Of a DNA stretch of 64,000 nt, positions 27,007 through 35,421 are shown piece after piece. The notes under the pieces were generated by a model. The model saw only the letters and a list, made by a program, of their open reading frames with translations. It ran no database searches and was not told the origin of the DNA. Each line of letters begins with the position of its first letter. The first letter of the stretch is position 1. The stretch spans positions 620,001 through 684,000 of the forward strand of contig NZ_FMZM01000001.1 of the NCBI RefSeq assembly GCF_900101465.1, given 5' to 3'. The DNA is from Nocardioides lianchengensis (GTDB lineage Bacteria > Actinomycetota > Actinomycetes > Propionibacteriales > Nocardioidaceae). The translations under genes were made by a program, and so were the position numbers.

Positions 27007-28323
27007 GTGACGACGTCCTCCCCGAAGCCCGTCGCCCGCCTCGCGCTCGTGCTCGTGGCGATGGTCGCGCTGACGCTCGTCGCCCTGCCCGGGTCGGCTC
27101 TCGCGCAGGCCGCGGAGCGGAAGGCCTGGCGTCCCACGGCCGGGGTGAAGTTCAACGTCGCCCGCGTCGGCGGCGAGCGCCAGTTCCGGCTCGAGCAGCA
27201 GATCATCGCGGCCATCCGGCACGCCCGGCCGCGCTCGACCATCAAGATGGTGATGTTCTCCTACGACCGCATGCAGGTCACCGACGCGCTGCTCGAGGCG
27301 CGTCGTGAGCGCAAGGTCCACGTCCAGGTCATCGTCAACGGCCACGAGCTGCCCGCCGCCCAGCGCACGCTCAAGAAGGCGCTCGGCAGCAAGCGCGGCA
27401 AGCGGAGCTTCTTCTACCAGTGCGCGGCGAGCTGCCGGGGCCAGGGCGACGTCCAGCACAGCAAGTTCGTGCTGTTCTCGAAGACCGGTGCGGCCCGCGA
27501 CGTCGTGATGCTCGGCTCGCTGAACATGAAACTCAACGGGGCCCTCAACCAGTACAACGACCTGCTGACCGTCACGAACCGGCCACGTCTCTACCGGACC
27601 CTCGACACGGTCTTCGACGAGATGCGGCGCGACCGCCCGGCGCGGACGTCGTACGTCGTGCGGGACGCCGGGCCGTACCGCCTCTTCGTGCTCCCGTTCC
27701 CGCGCCCGCCCAAGTCGACCCGCAAGACGAGGTGGACGCCGCGGCGCGACCCGATCTCGCGGCTGCTCGCCCCGGTCCGCTGCCGCGGGGCGCACACCGA
27801 CTCCGGTCGCACGATCATCCGGGTCGACATGCACGCCTGGGACGGCGACCGCGGGGTGATGATCGCCCACCGGCTGCGCGACCTGTACGCCGCCGGCTGC
27901 GACGTGAGGGTCCTGGTCGGCTACGCCGGCGAGCGGGTCCGTGGCATCTTCGCCAACCCCACGAAGCGCGGGCGGATGCCGGCCCGCAGCACCGGCTTCG
28001 ACACCGACGACGACGGCGAGATCGATCTCTACAGCCACACGAAGATCCTCACGATCGACGGGCACTACGACGGCGAGCGGGGTCGCAAGGTGGTCGTCAC
28101 CGGGTCGAGCAACTTCCAGGACGGTGGCCAGTACGGCGACGAGCTGATCCTCCGGGTCTTCAGCAGCGCCCTCCACCGGCAGTACGACAACCACTGGGGC
28201 GTCATGTGGCGCACCCGCAGCCACGCCTTCGGGGAGAGCGCCTCCCTCCGCGAGTCCGGTCGCGGATCGACGCGGCCCGCCGAGGTCCTCGGCACCGACA
28301 GCCCGGAGTGGCGCGACGAGTGA
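27007..28323 (+). CDS. secreted phospholipase D-like protein
   Basis: Exported protein of 438 aa with two HKD-type half-sites of the PLD superfamily. A signal peptide (about 12-34, ending near ALAQA) precedes the domains. Half-site 1 is QHSKFVLFS with LGSLNMKLNG about 25 residues on. Half-site 2 is SHTKILTIDG followed by VTGSSNFQDGGQYGDE. Superfamily members cleave phosphodiesters in lipids or nucleic acids via a phospho-histidine. With the two exported EEP proteins nearby, this region encodes three secreted phosphodiesterase-type proteins. GTG 27007 is chosen from the leaderless -10 spacing and because the signal peptide starts there. Confidence 0.88.
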   Translation: MTTSSPKPVARLALVLVAMVALTLVALPGSALAQAAERKAWRPTAGVKFNVARVGGERQFRLEQQIIAAIRHARPRSTIKMVMFSYDRMQVTDALLEARRERKVHVQVIVNGHELPAAQRTLKKALGSKRGKRSFFYQCAASCRGQGDVQHSKFVLFSKTGAARDVVMLGSLNMKLNGALNQYNDLLTVTNRPRLYRTLDTVFDEMRRDRPARTSYVVRDAGPYRLFVLPFPRPPKSTRKTRWTPRRDPISRLLAPVRCRGAHTDSGRTIIRVDMHAWDGDRGVMIAHRLRDLYAAGCDVRVLVGYAGERVRGIFANPTKRGRMPARSTGFDTDDDGEIDLYSHTKILTIDGHYDGERGRKVVVTGSSNFQDGGQYGDELILRVFSSALHRQYDNHWGVMWRTRSHAFGESASLRESGRGSTRPAEVLGTDSPEWRDE

Positions 28324-28408
28324 GCCGCCGGGTGCCTTAACCCGTCGACGGCTGCCCACCGGCGTGCTTGGCTGGGGTGACCGATCGCACTCGACCCTCG
28401 GAGGACCC

Positions 28409-28594
28409 ATGACGGACGCCCACGGAGCCAACGACGATCTCAAGGCGAAGATGCGGGAGGCCCTCGACCGGAAGAACACCCGGGAGAAGGGCGTGCACGA
28501 GGACGGCCCGCTGAAGGAGAAGGCGCACGGGCCCGAGGTCATCGACTCGGCCCCCAAGCTGCACCGCCGGAAGGCGGGCGGCGGCGGCAGCTGA
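28409..28594 (+). CDS. DUF5302 family small protein
   Basis: Highly charged 61-aa actinobacterial protein of unknown function, matching DUF5302: DDLKAKMREALDRKN near the start, then HGPEVIDSAPKLHRRK and a Gly-rich tail. It is probably disordered and cytoplasmic. ATG 28409 has GGAGG five bases upstream. A very large hairpin follows immediately. Confidence 0.82.
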   Translation: MTDAHGANDDLKAKMREALDRKNTREKGVHEDGPLKEKAHGPEVIDSAPKLHRRKAGGGGS

Positions 28595-28600
28595 GGCCGC

Positions 28601-28718
28601 CGGTGGTTGAGCAGGGAAGGCGCTCTGGCGCCTGACCGTGTCGAAACCCCCGCACCCGACGACGGCGGTCGGGTGCGGGGGTTTCGACACGGTCGCTGCG
28701 CGAACTGCTCAACCACCG
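28601..28718. repeat. two-tier giant hairpin with REP-like ends
   Basis: Outer arms CGGTGGTTGAGCAG (28601-28614) and its complement (28705-28718). Inner arms of 27 bp are perfectly complementary (28634-28660 and 28668-28694) around a 7-nt loop. The REP-type words GTTGAGCAG and GTGTCGAAACC are included. It probably terminates transcription after the DUF5302 gene. The rest of the spacer to 28833 contains the MaoC promoter elements. Confidence 0.8.
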
Positions 28719-28777
28719 CGGGGGCCGGGGCGGGCGGCGGTGGCGGCTGAGGGGTGGTGCGGTCGGACCGGGTGACA

Positions 28778-28791
28778 TTACCCACAAGTAA
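28778..28791. promoter_or_regulatory. possible TetR-type operator upstream of maoC-like gene
   Basis: TTACCCACAAGTAA has perfect 4-bp outer arms (TTAC/GTAA). The spacing resembles palindromes bound by TetR regulators of lipid metabolism, and the word resembles CTACCCGTCCGTAG found upstream of the TetR gene at 42461-43099. Weak evidence. Confidence 0.3.
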
Positions 28792-28821
28792 CACCAGGTG
28801 CGCGCGGACCGTCGTACCGGG

Positions 28822-28827
28822 CATAGT
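28822..28827 (+). promoter_or_regulatory. -10 box, probable leaderless maoC-like gene
   Basis: CATAGT followed by six bases and ATG 28834. It resembles TATAGT. Confidence 0.4.
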
Positions 28828-28833
28828 CGGGCC

Positions 28834-29367
28834 ATGCAGTTCGGACGCAGCTACGAGGAGTTCGAGGTCGGCGCGACCTACCAGCACTGGCCCGGCAAGA
28901 CGGTGACCGAGTACGACGACCACCTGTTCTGCCTGCTCACCATGAACCACCACCCGTTGCACCTCGACGCGAACTACGCGGAGGAGACGACCCAGTTCGG
29001 CAAGAACGTCGTGGTCGGCAACTACGTCTACTCGATCCTGCTCGGGATGAGCGTGGCCGACATCTCCGGCAAGGCGATCGCCAACCTGGAGGTCGAGTCG
29101 CTGCGGCATGTGGCGCCGACCTTCCACGGCGACACCCTGTACGGCGAGACGACGGTCCTCGACAAGACCGAGTCGAAGTCCAAGGACGACCGGGGCGTGG
29201 TCTACGTCGAGACCATCGGCTACAACCAGGACGGCAAGGTCGTGTGCATCTTCCGCCGCAAGGTGATGGTGCCGAAGCAGTCCTACCTCGACGCGCGCGG
29301 CGGCGAGCAGCCCGGGCGACCGGTGCCCCAGCCGGACAAGAACTGGAGCCCCCGCGACCCGAGCTAG
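28834..29367 (+). CDS. MaoC-like hot-dog dehydratase
   Basis: Enoyl-CoA hydratase-type protein of 177 aa with a single MaoC hot-dog domain. The hydratase-2-like segment LTMNHHPLHLD supplies the expected Asn/His region, followed by the substrate-lid portion NYVYSILLGMSV and VAPTFHGDTLYGETTVL. It probably hydrates a CoA thioester in the cytosol. It starts from its own promoter, with no ribosome site. The specific pathway is not evident. Confidence 0.9.
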   Translation: MQFGRSYEEFEVGATYQHWPGKTVTEYDDHLFCLLTMNHHPLHLDANYAEETTQFGKNVVVGNYVYSILLGMSVADISGKAIANLEVESLRHVAPTFHGDTLYGETTVLDKTESKSKDDRGVVYVETIGYNQDGKVVCIFRRKVMVPKQSYLDARGGEQPGRPVPQPDKNWSPRDPS

Positions 29368-29394
29368 CCCGGGGTCGCGATCAGCGGCGCCGGC

Positions 29395-30555
29395 TCAGCC
29401 GCGGACGGATGCCGCGACCCGCGGCGTGAAAGCCGCGGCGAGCGGGATGATGCCGAGCACCAGCACCATCGGGACGGCGAAGCCGACCCGCAGCGAGTCG
29501 GCCCCGACCAGCCCGGTCATCACCGAGCCGAGCAGCGCGCCGAGGTAGTTGAACTGGTTGAAGCGGGCGATCACGGCGTCGACCCGGGCCTGGCGCACGG
29601 CGGGGTCGAGGCCCTCGCCGCCCGCGATCCGCGCCGCGGCGGAGAAGCTCAGCGGCGCGACCACGGCGACACCGGCCCCGAGCAGCGAGAATCCCGCGAC
29701 CGCCATCGGCCACGACGTGGAGAAGACCACGACGGCCAGAGCGGCGGCCCCGACCAGCGCGCCGACCCGGAGCACCGCGACGGCGCCGTACCGCCGCACG
29801 AGCGGGTCCCCGGCGATCCGGACGGCGCCGCTCGCGAGCAGGTAGCCGAGCGCGGAGAGTGAGACGTAGCGCTCGGGGGTGCTGAAGGTGTGGTCGAGGA
29901 AGAGAGGTCCCCAGGTCTGGACGGCCGTGTCGACCATGTAGAAGAGCACCATCGCGATGCCGACCAGGACGATCGGGCGCCACGGGACGGCGACCTGGGC
30001 GGCGAGCTCGGTCGGGCCGTGGTCGCGCGGCAGGAAGGCCGCGAAGGCGACGGACAGCGGGATGACGCCGAGCGCGGCGCCGGCCTCCAGGGGCAGGTCC
30101 GAGGTGGCCAGGGTCAGCAGCGCGCCGAGCACGCCGCCGAGGGTCCACGCGCCGTGGAAGGACGGCAGGATGGGCCGCTCGTAGCGGTGCTCGAGCGCGA
30201 CCGCCTGCATGTTGGTGCTCGCGTCGACGACCCCCAGGGCCAGGCCGTACGCCGCGACGCCGGCGACGAACACCGCCGTGGTGGGCGCGAGGCAGATGAC
30301 GGGGACGGCGACGCCCACGAGCAGCAGCCCGGCCCGCAGCAGCAGCGCGCTGTCGCGGCGCTTGGCGAGCGCCTCGGCGACCACCGAGCCGACGCCGGCC
30401 AGCAGGATCATCATCAGCAGGACCAGCGACAGGGCGACGTCGGAGAGGCCCCACTCGTCCTGCAGCTCGGGCAGCCGGGTGGTCAGGCTGAGGAGCACCA
30501 GGCCCTGGGCGAGGAACGCGGCGGCGACGGCCACACGGGACCGGGAGAGCGGCAT
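29395..30555 (-). CDS. major facilitator superfamily transporter
   Basis: Membrane transporter of 386 aa with about 12 predicted helices in two halves. MFS loop signatures are weak (RLPELQDEWGLSDVALSL after TM1, YERPILPSFHGAWTLGG in the middle). The overall pattern resembles sugar/efflux MFS proteins such as the FucP/YbjJ-like group. The substrate is unknown. ATG 30555 lies seven bases after TAGGTT, so it is likely leaderless. It converges on the maoC-like gene with 27 bases between the stops. Confidence 0.88.
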   Translation of the reverse strand: MPLSRSRVAVAAAFLAQGLVLLSLTTRLPELQDEWGLSDVALSLVLLMMILLAGVGSVVAEALAKRRDSALLLRAGLLLVGVAVPVICLAPTTAVFVAGVAAYGLALGVVDASTNMQAVALEHRYERPILPSFHGAWTLGGVLGALLTLATSDLPLEAGAALGVIPLSVAFAAFLPRDHGPTELAAQVAVPWRPIVLVGIAMVLFYMVDTAVQTWGPLFLDHTFSTPERYVSLSALGYLLASGAVRIAGDPLVRRYGAVAVLRVGALVGAAALAVVVFSTSWPMAVAGFSLLGAGVAVVAPLSFSAAARIAGGEGLDPAVRQARVDAVIARFNQFNYLGALLGSVMTGLVGADSLRVGFAVPMVLVLGIIPLAAAFTPRVAASVRG

Positions 30556-30562
30556 GGGCGTC

Positions 30563-30568
30563 AACCTA
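30563..30568 (-). promoter_or_regulatory. -10 box of MFS gene
   Basis: Minus-strand TAGGTT, seven bases, then ATG 30555. The same hexamer and spacing occur before the phospholipase D-like gene. Confidence 0.5.
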
Positions 30569-30653
30569 GTCAGTTTCGGCACCGGGGCGGGCTCAGTTGG
30601 GAGACGATTCGGCCGTAGGAACACGGCAGGACCTCTTGAAGGAGCACACAGGG

Positions 30654-32627
30654 ATGGCACGGACCGGGCAGCAGCTGCGTCGACGTACCGCGAAGGCGGT
30701 CCAGGAGCGCAAGAGCGCCGGCACCTCGCCGAAGAAGGGTGCGGCGACGCCGAAGTCGGACCTCGGAGACAAGCTCCGCTACTGGTTCGACAACTCGATG
30801 TCGCGGGGCACACCGGCGCTGGTCGCCTGGCTGAGCGTGGCGACGCTCGCGCTGATCGTGTTCTTCACCGTCGTGACCACCGTCTTCGGACTCCGCCCGG
30901 ACGACGGCGGCGTGGACGACGGGTTCTTCCGCGAGCTGTTCCAGAGCCTGTTCCACGCCCTCGATCCCGGCACCATCGCCGGCGACGGCTACCTGTCGTG
31001 GAAGTTCCTGCTGCCGATGCTGGTGCTCACCATCGGCGGCCTGTTCATCGTCAGCGCGCTGATCGGCGTGATCGCGGCCGGCATCGACGAGAAGCTCGCC
31101 GACCTGCGCCGCGGGCGCTCGCTGGTCCTGGAGACCGACCACACGCTGATCCTGGGCTGGTCGGACTCGATCTTCACGATCGTGCGCGAGCTGACCCTGG
31201 CCAACGAGAGCCGCAAGAAGCCGGTGGTGGTGATCCTCGCCGACCGCGACAAGGTGGAGATGGAGGAGCAGCTGGCCGCCAAGGTGCCCGACCTGCGCGG
31301 GACCCGTCTCGTGTGCCGCAACGGCTCGCCCATGGACCTCGACGAGCTCGCGGTCGGCTCGCCGGCCAGCGCCCGCTCGGTCATCCTGCTCGCGCCCGAC
31401 TCCGACGACCCGGACGCCGAGGTCATCAAGACCCTGCTCGCGCTCAACCACGGCGTGCCCGACCCCGACTCCGGCCCGCGGATCGTGGCCGAGATCCGTG
31501 ACCCCGGCAACCTCGCCGCGGCCCGGCTGGTCGGCGCCCGTCGTACCGCCCTGCTGGACATCCGCGAGACGGTGGCCAAGCTGGTCGTGCAGACCTCCCG
31601 GCAGTCGGGGGCCGCGGCGGTCTACACCGAGCTCTTCGACTACGACGGCGACGAGATCTACTTCTTCGAGGACCACGGCCTCGGGGGCACGACGTACGGC
31701 GAGGCGCAGCAGTTCTTCGAGAACGCCTCGGTCATCGGCCTGGTCGGCGAGCACGGCACCAAGCTCAACCCGCCCGCCGACACCCTGGTCGGCCCGCAGA
31801 CCCTGATCGTGGTCGCCGAGGACGACAGCGCGCTGTCCGCGACCGCCCGCGCGACCGCGCGCCCCGACCTCGACGCGCTCGGCGAGGAGACCGGCACCGA
31901 CGCGCACGCGACCACCGCGGTGCTGATCGGCTGGAACGAGAGGGCGGCCATCGTGCTGCGCGAGCTCGACCACTACGCCGAGCCGGGCTCGAGCCTCACG
32001 GTCGTCACGTCGTACGGCGTCCCGGTGATCCCGGCGCTGGAGAACCTCGCGGTGAGCGTCGTCCAGGCGTCGACGACCGACCGCGCCGTGCTGGAGAGCC
32101 ACCTGGTCGAGGGCCTCGACCAGGTCCTGGTGCTCTGCTACTCCGACGACCTCGACGTCCAGACCGCCGACGCGCGGACCCTGGTCACCCTGCTGCACGT
32201 GCGCGACATCGTGTCCCGCTTCGAGGAGCAGCCGCCGATCGTCAGCGAGATGCTCGACGACCGCAACCGGGTGCTGGCCCAGGTCGCCGACATCGACGAC
32301 GTCGTGGTCAGCGGCGAGATCGTCAGCCTGATCGTCACCCAGCTCTCCGAGGACCAGCGTCTGGAGGGCGTCTTCGGCGAGCTGCTCGGCTCCGAGGGCA
32401 GCGAGATCTACCTGCGGCCCGCCGAGTGGTACGTCCGGGCCGGCCAGGAGGTCACCTGGGCGACGGTCGTCGCCGGCGCCGTACGACGGGGCGAGACCGC
32501 GATCGGCTTCAAGTCCGCGGCCCTGGCCGAGGGCGACGCCGACTTCGGCGTCGCCGTGAACCCGGCCAAGTCCGACCTGCTCGTCGTGGAGCCCGGCGAC
32601 CGGGTGGTCGTGCTCGCGGAGGCCTGA
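30654..32627 (+). CDS. CASTOR/POLLUX-related ion channel with RCK-like domains
   Basis: Membrane protein of 657 aa. A basic N-terminal tail precedes TM1 (about 54-78). A pore-like segment FFRELFQSLFHALDPGTIAGDGY is followed by TM2 (about 117-142). Two large cytoplasmic halves each begin with a Rossmann strand (DHTLILGWSDSIFTIVREL and TTAVLIGWNERAAIVLREL). This matches bacterial relatives of plant CASTOR/POLLUX cation channels. The ion and ligand are unknown; nucleotide or Ca2+ gating by the RCK-like domains is inferred. ATG 30654 has AAGGAG nine bases upstream. Confidence 0.85.
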   Translation: MARTGQQLRRRTAKAVQERKSAGTSPKKGAATPKSDLGDKLRYWFDNSMSRGTPALVAWLSVATLALIVFFTVVTTVFGLRPDDGGVDDGFFRELFQSLFHALDPGTIAGDGYLSWKFLLPMLVLTIGGLFIVSALIGVIAAGIDEKLADLRRGRSLVLETDHTLILGWSDSIFTIVRELTLANESRKKPVVVILADRDKVEMEEQLAAKVPDLRGTRLVCRNGSPMDLDELAVGSPASARSVILLAPDSDDPDAEVIKTLLALNHGVPDPDSGPRIVAEIRDPGNLAAARLVGARRTALLDIRETVAKLVVQTSRQSGAAAVYTELFDYDGDEIYFFEDHGLGGTTYGEAQQFFENASVIGLVGEHGTKLNPPADTLVGPQTLIVVAEDDSALSATARATARPDLDALGEETGTDAHATTAVLIGWNERAAIVLRELDHYAEPGSSLTVVTSYGVPVIPALENLAVSVVQASTTDRAVLESHLVEGLDQVLVLCYSDDLDVQTADARTLVTLLHVRDIVSRFEEQPPIVSEMLDDRNRVLAQVADIDDVVVSGEIVSLIVTQLSEDQRLEGVFGELLGSEGSEIYLRPAEWYVRAGQEVTWATVVAGAVRRGETAIGFKSAALAEGDADFGVAVNPAKSDLLVVEPGDRVVVLAEA

Positions 32628-32666
32628 CCTCAGGTCCGACCTCAGTCCGGCCTCAGTCCGGCCTCA
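32628..32666. repeat. tandem 11-bp repeat at convergent gene ends
   Basis: CCTCAGTCCGG is repeated, with one 12-bp variant and a final partial unit, between the channel gene and the lipoprotein gene. Slippage-prone; no function is apparent. Confidence 0.7.
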
Positions 32667-33713
32667 GGGCTGGCGGTCGCTGCCCTCCACCAGGAAGGTC
32701 GCGTACTCGCCGGAGTCCTCGTCGTCGGTCGGGATCACCGGGCTGACCGGGGTGCAGGCGAGGGTGCGCAGCTCGCAGGTCACGACCTGTCGTGCGCGGA
32801 GCACGTTGACGAGGTGGTTCTCGTCGATCTGCTCGGCGACGCCGTAGAACGTGTCGTCGTCGCTCCAGCCCGCCAGGGTGAAGTGGTCCCAGGGGGCGTC
32901 GATCCGGCGCCGGTCGCCGGACGCCTCGTCGTAGACGACCGCGGGGGTGGGCCACATCGAGACGTCGAAGATCGTGCTCCGGTCCGGCGACAGCAGGCCG
33001 ACGCCGGACAGGGTCGAGCCGGACAGCTCGCGGTGCGCCCCCCGGCCCTCGATGCCGACGTGGTAGCCGAGGGGGAAGAGGGTCTCGGCGTACCCGTCGA
33101 AGACCTCGATGCCGTCCGCGTCGGTGGTCGTCGGCTCGCGCGAGCCGTCGGCGAGCCGGATGGTCGCGCCGTCGAAGAAGAGGAGCTCGTCGCTGACCCC
33201 CTGCAGGAGCGGCATGATCTCGCTGTAGAGGTCGGCCAGGTCGGCGCGGTCGTCCGGCTCCTCGTCGGGCGTGCGGTAGAGCTGCTCGCCGGTGCGGGTG
33301 TCGAACGCCGCCGCCTGGATGACGTGGGTGTCGTAGCGGTCGGTCGGTCCGCGCGACTGGTCGACGGTCGCGAACACCGAGTGGTCCGCCGACACGGCGA
33401 GGTTGCCCCAGCGCACGTCCTCGACCTCCTGGGTCGCCCCCTCCACGCTGGTGAACATCAGCGTTCCCTCGCTCATCCAGTACGCGCCGGTGGCGCCGAG
33501 GACGAACCGGTCCACCTCGGCTCCGAGCTCGACCGTCTGCTCGCCGACGTGCAACGTGCCGTCGTGGTACCAGGCCGGGGCGGTGACGTCCCACTCCGTC
33601 GCGCCGACCGGCAGCGTGAAGGGCTCGCCGTACGACGCGCTCCCGGTGGACTCGCCGCAGCCGGACAGGGCCAGGCAGGCGATGACTCCGACGACCACCC
33701 CACGTGTGCGCAT
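32664..33713 (-). CDS. putative lipoprotein
   Basis: Exported lipoprotein of 349 aa. The signal peptide ends in lipobox LALSGC, so the mature protein starts at Cys19. The remainder is a run of short beta-strand repeats with Asp/Gly turns (WYHDGTLHVGEQTVEL, VIQAAAFDTRTGEQLYRTPD, YDEASGDRRRIDAPWDHFTLAG), which looks like a beta-propeller. I cannot name a family. The C-terminal region has two Cys in TCELRTLACTP that may form a disulfide. The stop overlaps a tandem repeat. Confidence 0.8.
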   Translation of the reverse strand: MRTRGVVVGVIACLALSGCGESTGSASYGEPFTLPVGATEWDVTAPAWYHDGTLHVGEQTVELGAEVDRFVLGATGAYWMSEGTLMFTSVEGATQEVEDVRWGNLAVSADHSVFATVDQSRGPTDRYDTHVIQAAAFDTRTGEQLYRTPDEEPDDRADLADLYSEIMPLLQGVSDELLFFDGATIRLADGSREPTTTDADGIEVFDGYAETLFPLGYHVGIEGRGAHRELSGSTLSGVGLLSPDRSTIFDVSMWPTPAVVYDEASGDRRRIDAPWDHFTLAGWSDDDTFYGVAEQIDENHLVNVLRARQVVTCELRTLACTPVSPVIPTDDEDSGEYATFLVEGSDRQP

Positions 33714-33767
33714 CGCCCCATGCTCGCATCCGCGCCCGTGCACCCAGGGGTCCGGCATGCTGGCGGC

Positions 33768-34028
33768 ATGACGAAGCCGGACCGTGACATCGAGCAGATC
33801 TACGCCACCGACGAGGTCGTCGCCAAGCTGCGGCGGCTGGCCGACGCGCTGGAGACGGGGGAGTCCTTCCGCATCCAGATCGCGGGGGAGCGCTTCCGCG
33901 TGCCGGCCCGCGCGACGTTCTCGATCGAGCACGAGCGCGGCGACGGCGAGGAGGAGGTGGAGTTCCAGCTCAAGTGGACCCACGACCAGGAGCCCGACGA
34001 CGACGCCGAGGACACCCCGATCGTCTGA
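33768..34028 (+). CDS. amphi-Trp domain protein
   Basis: Small 86-aa protein: helix VAKLRRLADALETGESFRIQIAGERFRVP, then strands with ATFSIEHERG and VEFQLKWTHDQE, and an acidic tail. This matches the amphi-Trp domain family of short beta-sheet proteins of unknown function. Cytoplasmic. ATG 33768 was taken as the start; no clear ribosome site is present. It is followed by a strong palindrome. Confidence 0.8.
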   Translation: MTKPDRDIEQIYATDEVVAKLRRLADALETGESFRIQIAGERFRVPARATFSIEHERGDGEEEVEFQLKWTHDQEPDDDAEDTPIV

Positions 34029-34059
34029 CGCCCGCCGGCACCCCACCTGTGGAGAACCC

Positions 34060-34093
34060 CGCCGAGTCGGCGCACATGTGCGCCGACTCGGCG
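34060..34093. terminator. perfect 34-bp palindrome (GCCGAGTC family, copy 2)
   Basis: CGCCGAGTCGGCGCACA is followed directly by its complement, then ATTTCG. CTGTGGA (34047-34053) and TCCACAG (34100-34106) extend the symmetry. It is located after the amphi-Trp gene and is a likely terminator. Confidence 0.75.
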
Positions 34094-34124
34094 ATTTCGT
34101 CCACAGGCGGGGAGACTCGGGCTC

Positions 34125-34685
34125 ATGGCAGATGAGCTGTGGCTGGTGCGGCACGGGCAGACCGAGTGGAGCCGGGACGGGCGGCACACCTCCGTCACCG
34201 ACCTGCCGCTGCTGCCGGAGGGCGAGGAGGTCGCGCGCGGGCTGCCCGCGAAGCTGGCCGGGGTCGACTTCGTGCAGGTGCTGACGAGCCCGCGGCAGCG
34301 CGCCCGTCGTACGGCGGAGCTGGCCGGGTACGCCGACGCGGAGGTCGACGAGGACCTGGTCGAGTGGGCGTACGGCGACTACGAGGGCGTCACCACCGTC
34401 GAGATCCGCAAGACCCGGCCGGGCTGGTCGGTCTGGACCGACCCCGTGCCGGGCGGCGAGTCCGCCGCACACGTCACGGAGCGCCTGGACCGCGTCGTGG
34501 CCCGGGCGCGGGCCGTCGACGGGGCCACGCTGGTCTTCGCCCACGGTCACTCCCTCCGGGCGCTCGCGGCCCGCTGGCTCGGCCTGCCGGTCAGCGAGGG
34601 ACGGCTGCTCCGGCTCGACACCGCCACCGTGTCGGTCCTCGGCGAGGAGCGCGACAACCCCGTCGTGCTGCGCTGGAACTCTTGA
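34125..34685 (+). CDS. histidine phosphatase family protein
   Basis: Phosphoglycerate-mutase-like phosphatase of 186 aa. The catalytic RHGQTEW motif gives the phospho-accepting His10, with supporting Arg in TSPRQRARRTAEL, the acid/base Glu in DEDLVEWAYGDYEG, and the second His in FAHGHSLRALAARW. The presence of all four suggests an active phosphatase rather than a mutase (no mutase insert). The substrate is unknown. It starts just downstream of a palindrome, so it probably has its own promoter. Confidence 0.92.
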   Translation: MADELWLVRHGQTEWSRDGRHTSVTDLPLLPEGEEVARGLPAKLAGVDFVQVLTSPRQRARRTAELAGYADAEVDEDLVEWAYGDYEGVTTVEIRKTRPGWSVWTDPVPGGESAAHVTERLDRVVARARAVDGATLVFAHGHSLRALAARWLGLPVSEGRLLRLDTATVSVLGEERDNPVVLRWNS

Positions 34686-34716
34686 CCTGGGCGGGGTCGC
34701 GTCCCACGGTGTAGCC

Positions 34717-35352
34717 ATGCCCGACCCCGGTTGCCCCCGCTGCCCCACCCCGGTCGCCGCGCTCGGGGCCGACGGTCTGGTCGCGTGCCCCGAGCACGGG
34801 GCGGTCGCCCCGCTGTGGCGACCCGACGAGCCGTCGTACGACGGGTTCGCCGAGCACCTGCGCCGGGCCGACCACTTCCCGACGTACCTGCCGTGGCCGC
34901 TGAGCCCGGGCTGGAGCGTCACCGACTTCGCCGCGGTCGGCGGACCGGAGCGGCCGCGGGCGACGATGACCTGCGTGTCCGGCACCAGCGAGCTGGACGG
35001 GCCCGTCGACGTCGTGGTGGTGGCCGAGGAGGCCGGCACCGGCGTCGGGGCACGGATCGCGGGCACCCACCACGACGACCCGGGCGCCGACATCGCCGAG
35101 GGGCCGCCGGCGGTGCAGGTGCGGATCGGCAGCCAGGCGGTCCGGCTCTGGCCGGTGTCGACCAGCCGCGGACCGGGGGAGTGGGACCGGTCGGTGGTGG
35201 CCGGCGAGGCGGCCGGGCGCTGGCTGTGGATCGTGCTGCGGCCGGCGTCGGCGATGCTGCTGCTGCGTGACGACTGGATCCTGCGCGACGTGTCGACGGT
35301 GGGTCCGCCGCTGGTGGAGCTCCCGTTCGGGGGCCCGCGGCCGCCCTGGTGA
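34717..35352 (+). CDS. DUF6758 family protein
   Basis: Actinobacterial protein of 211 aa of unknown function. An N-terminal zinc-ribbon-like segment (CPRCPTP and a second Cys in VACPEHG) leads to a conserved aromatic region HFPTYLPWPLSPGWSVTDF and a beta-rich core. It usually lies next to PHP and MarC genes, as here, so a shared role is suspected. Residues near 110-190 alternate hydrophobic strands without membrane segments. Confidence 0.78.
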   Translation: MPDPGCPRCPTPVAALGADGLVACPEHGAVAPLWRPDEPSYDGFAEHLRRADHFPTYLPWPLSPGWSVTDFAAVGGPERPRATMTCVSGTSELDGPVDVVVVAEEAGTGVGARIAGTHHDDPGADIAEGPPAVQVRIGSQAVRLWPVSTSRGPGEWDRSVVAGEAAGRWLWIVLRPASAMLLLRDDWILRDVSTVGPPLVELPFGGPRPPW

Positions 35353-35409
35353 GGGCCTGGTGAGCGGGTTCACCCCCGTTCGGAATCGGCACGCGCCCGG
35401 ATCGCTCAC

Positions 35410-35415
35410 TAATCT
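35410..35415 (+). promoter_or_regulatory. -10 box, leaderless start of PHP gene
   Basis: TAATCT, six bases, then GTG 35422; no ribosome site. Confidence 0.5.
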
Positions 35416-35421
35416 GGGCCG

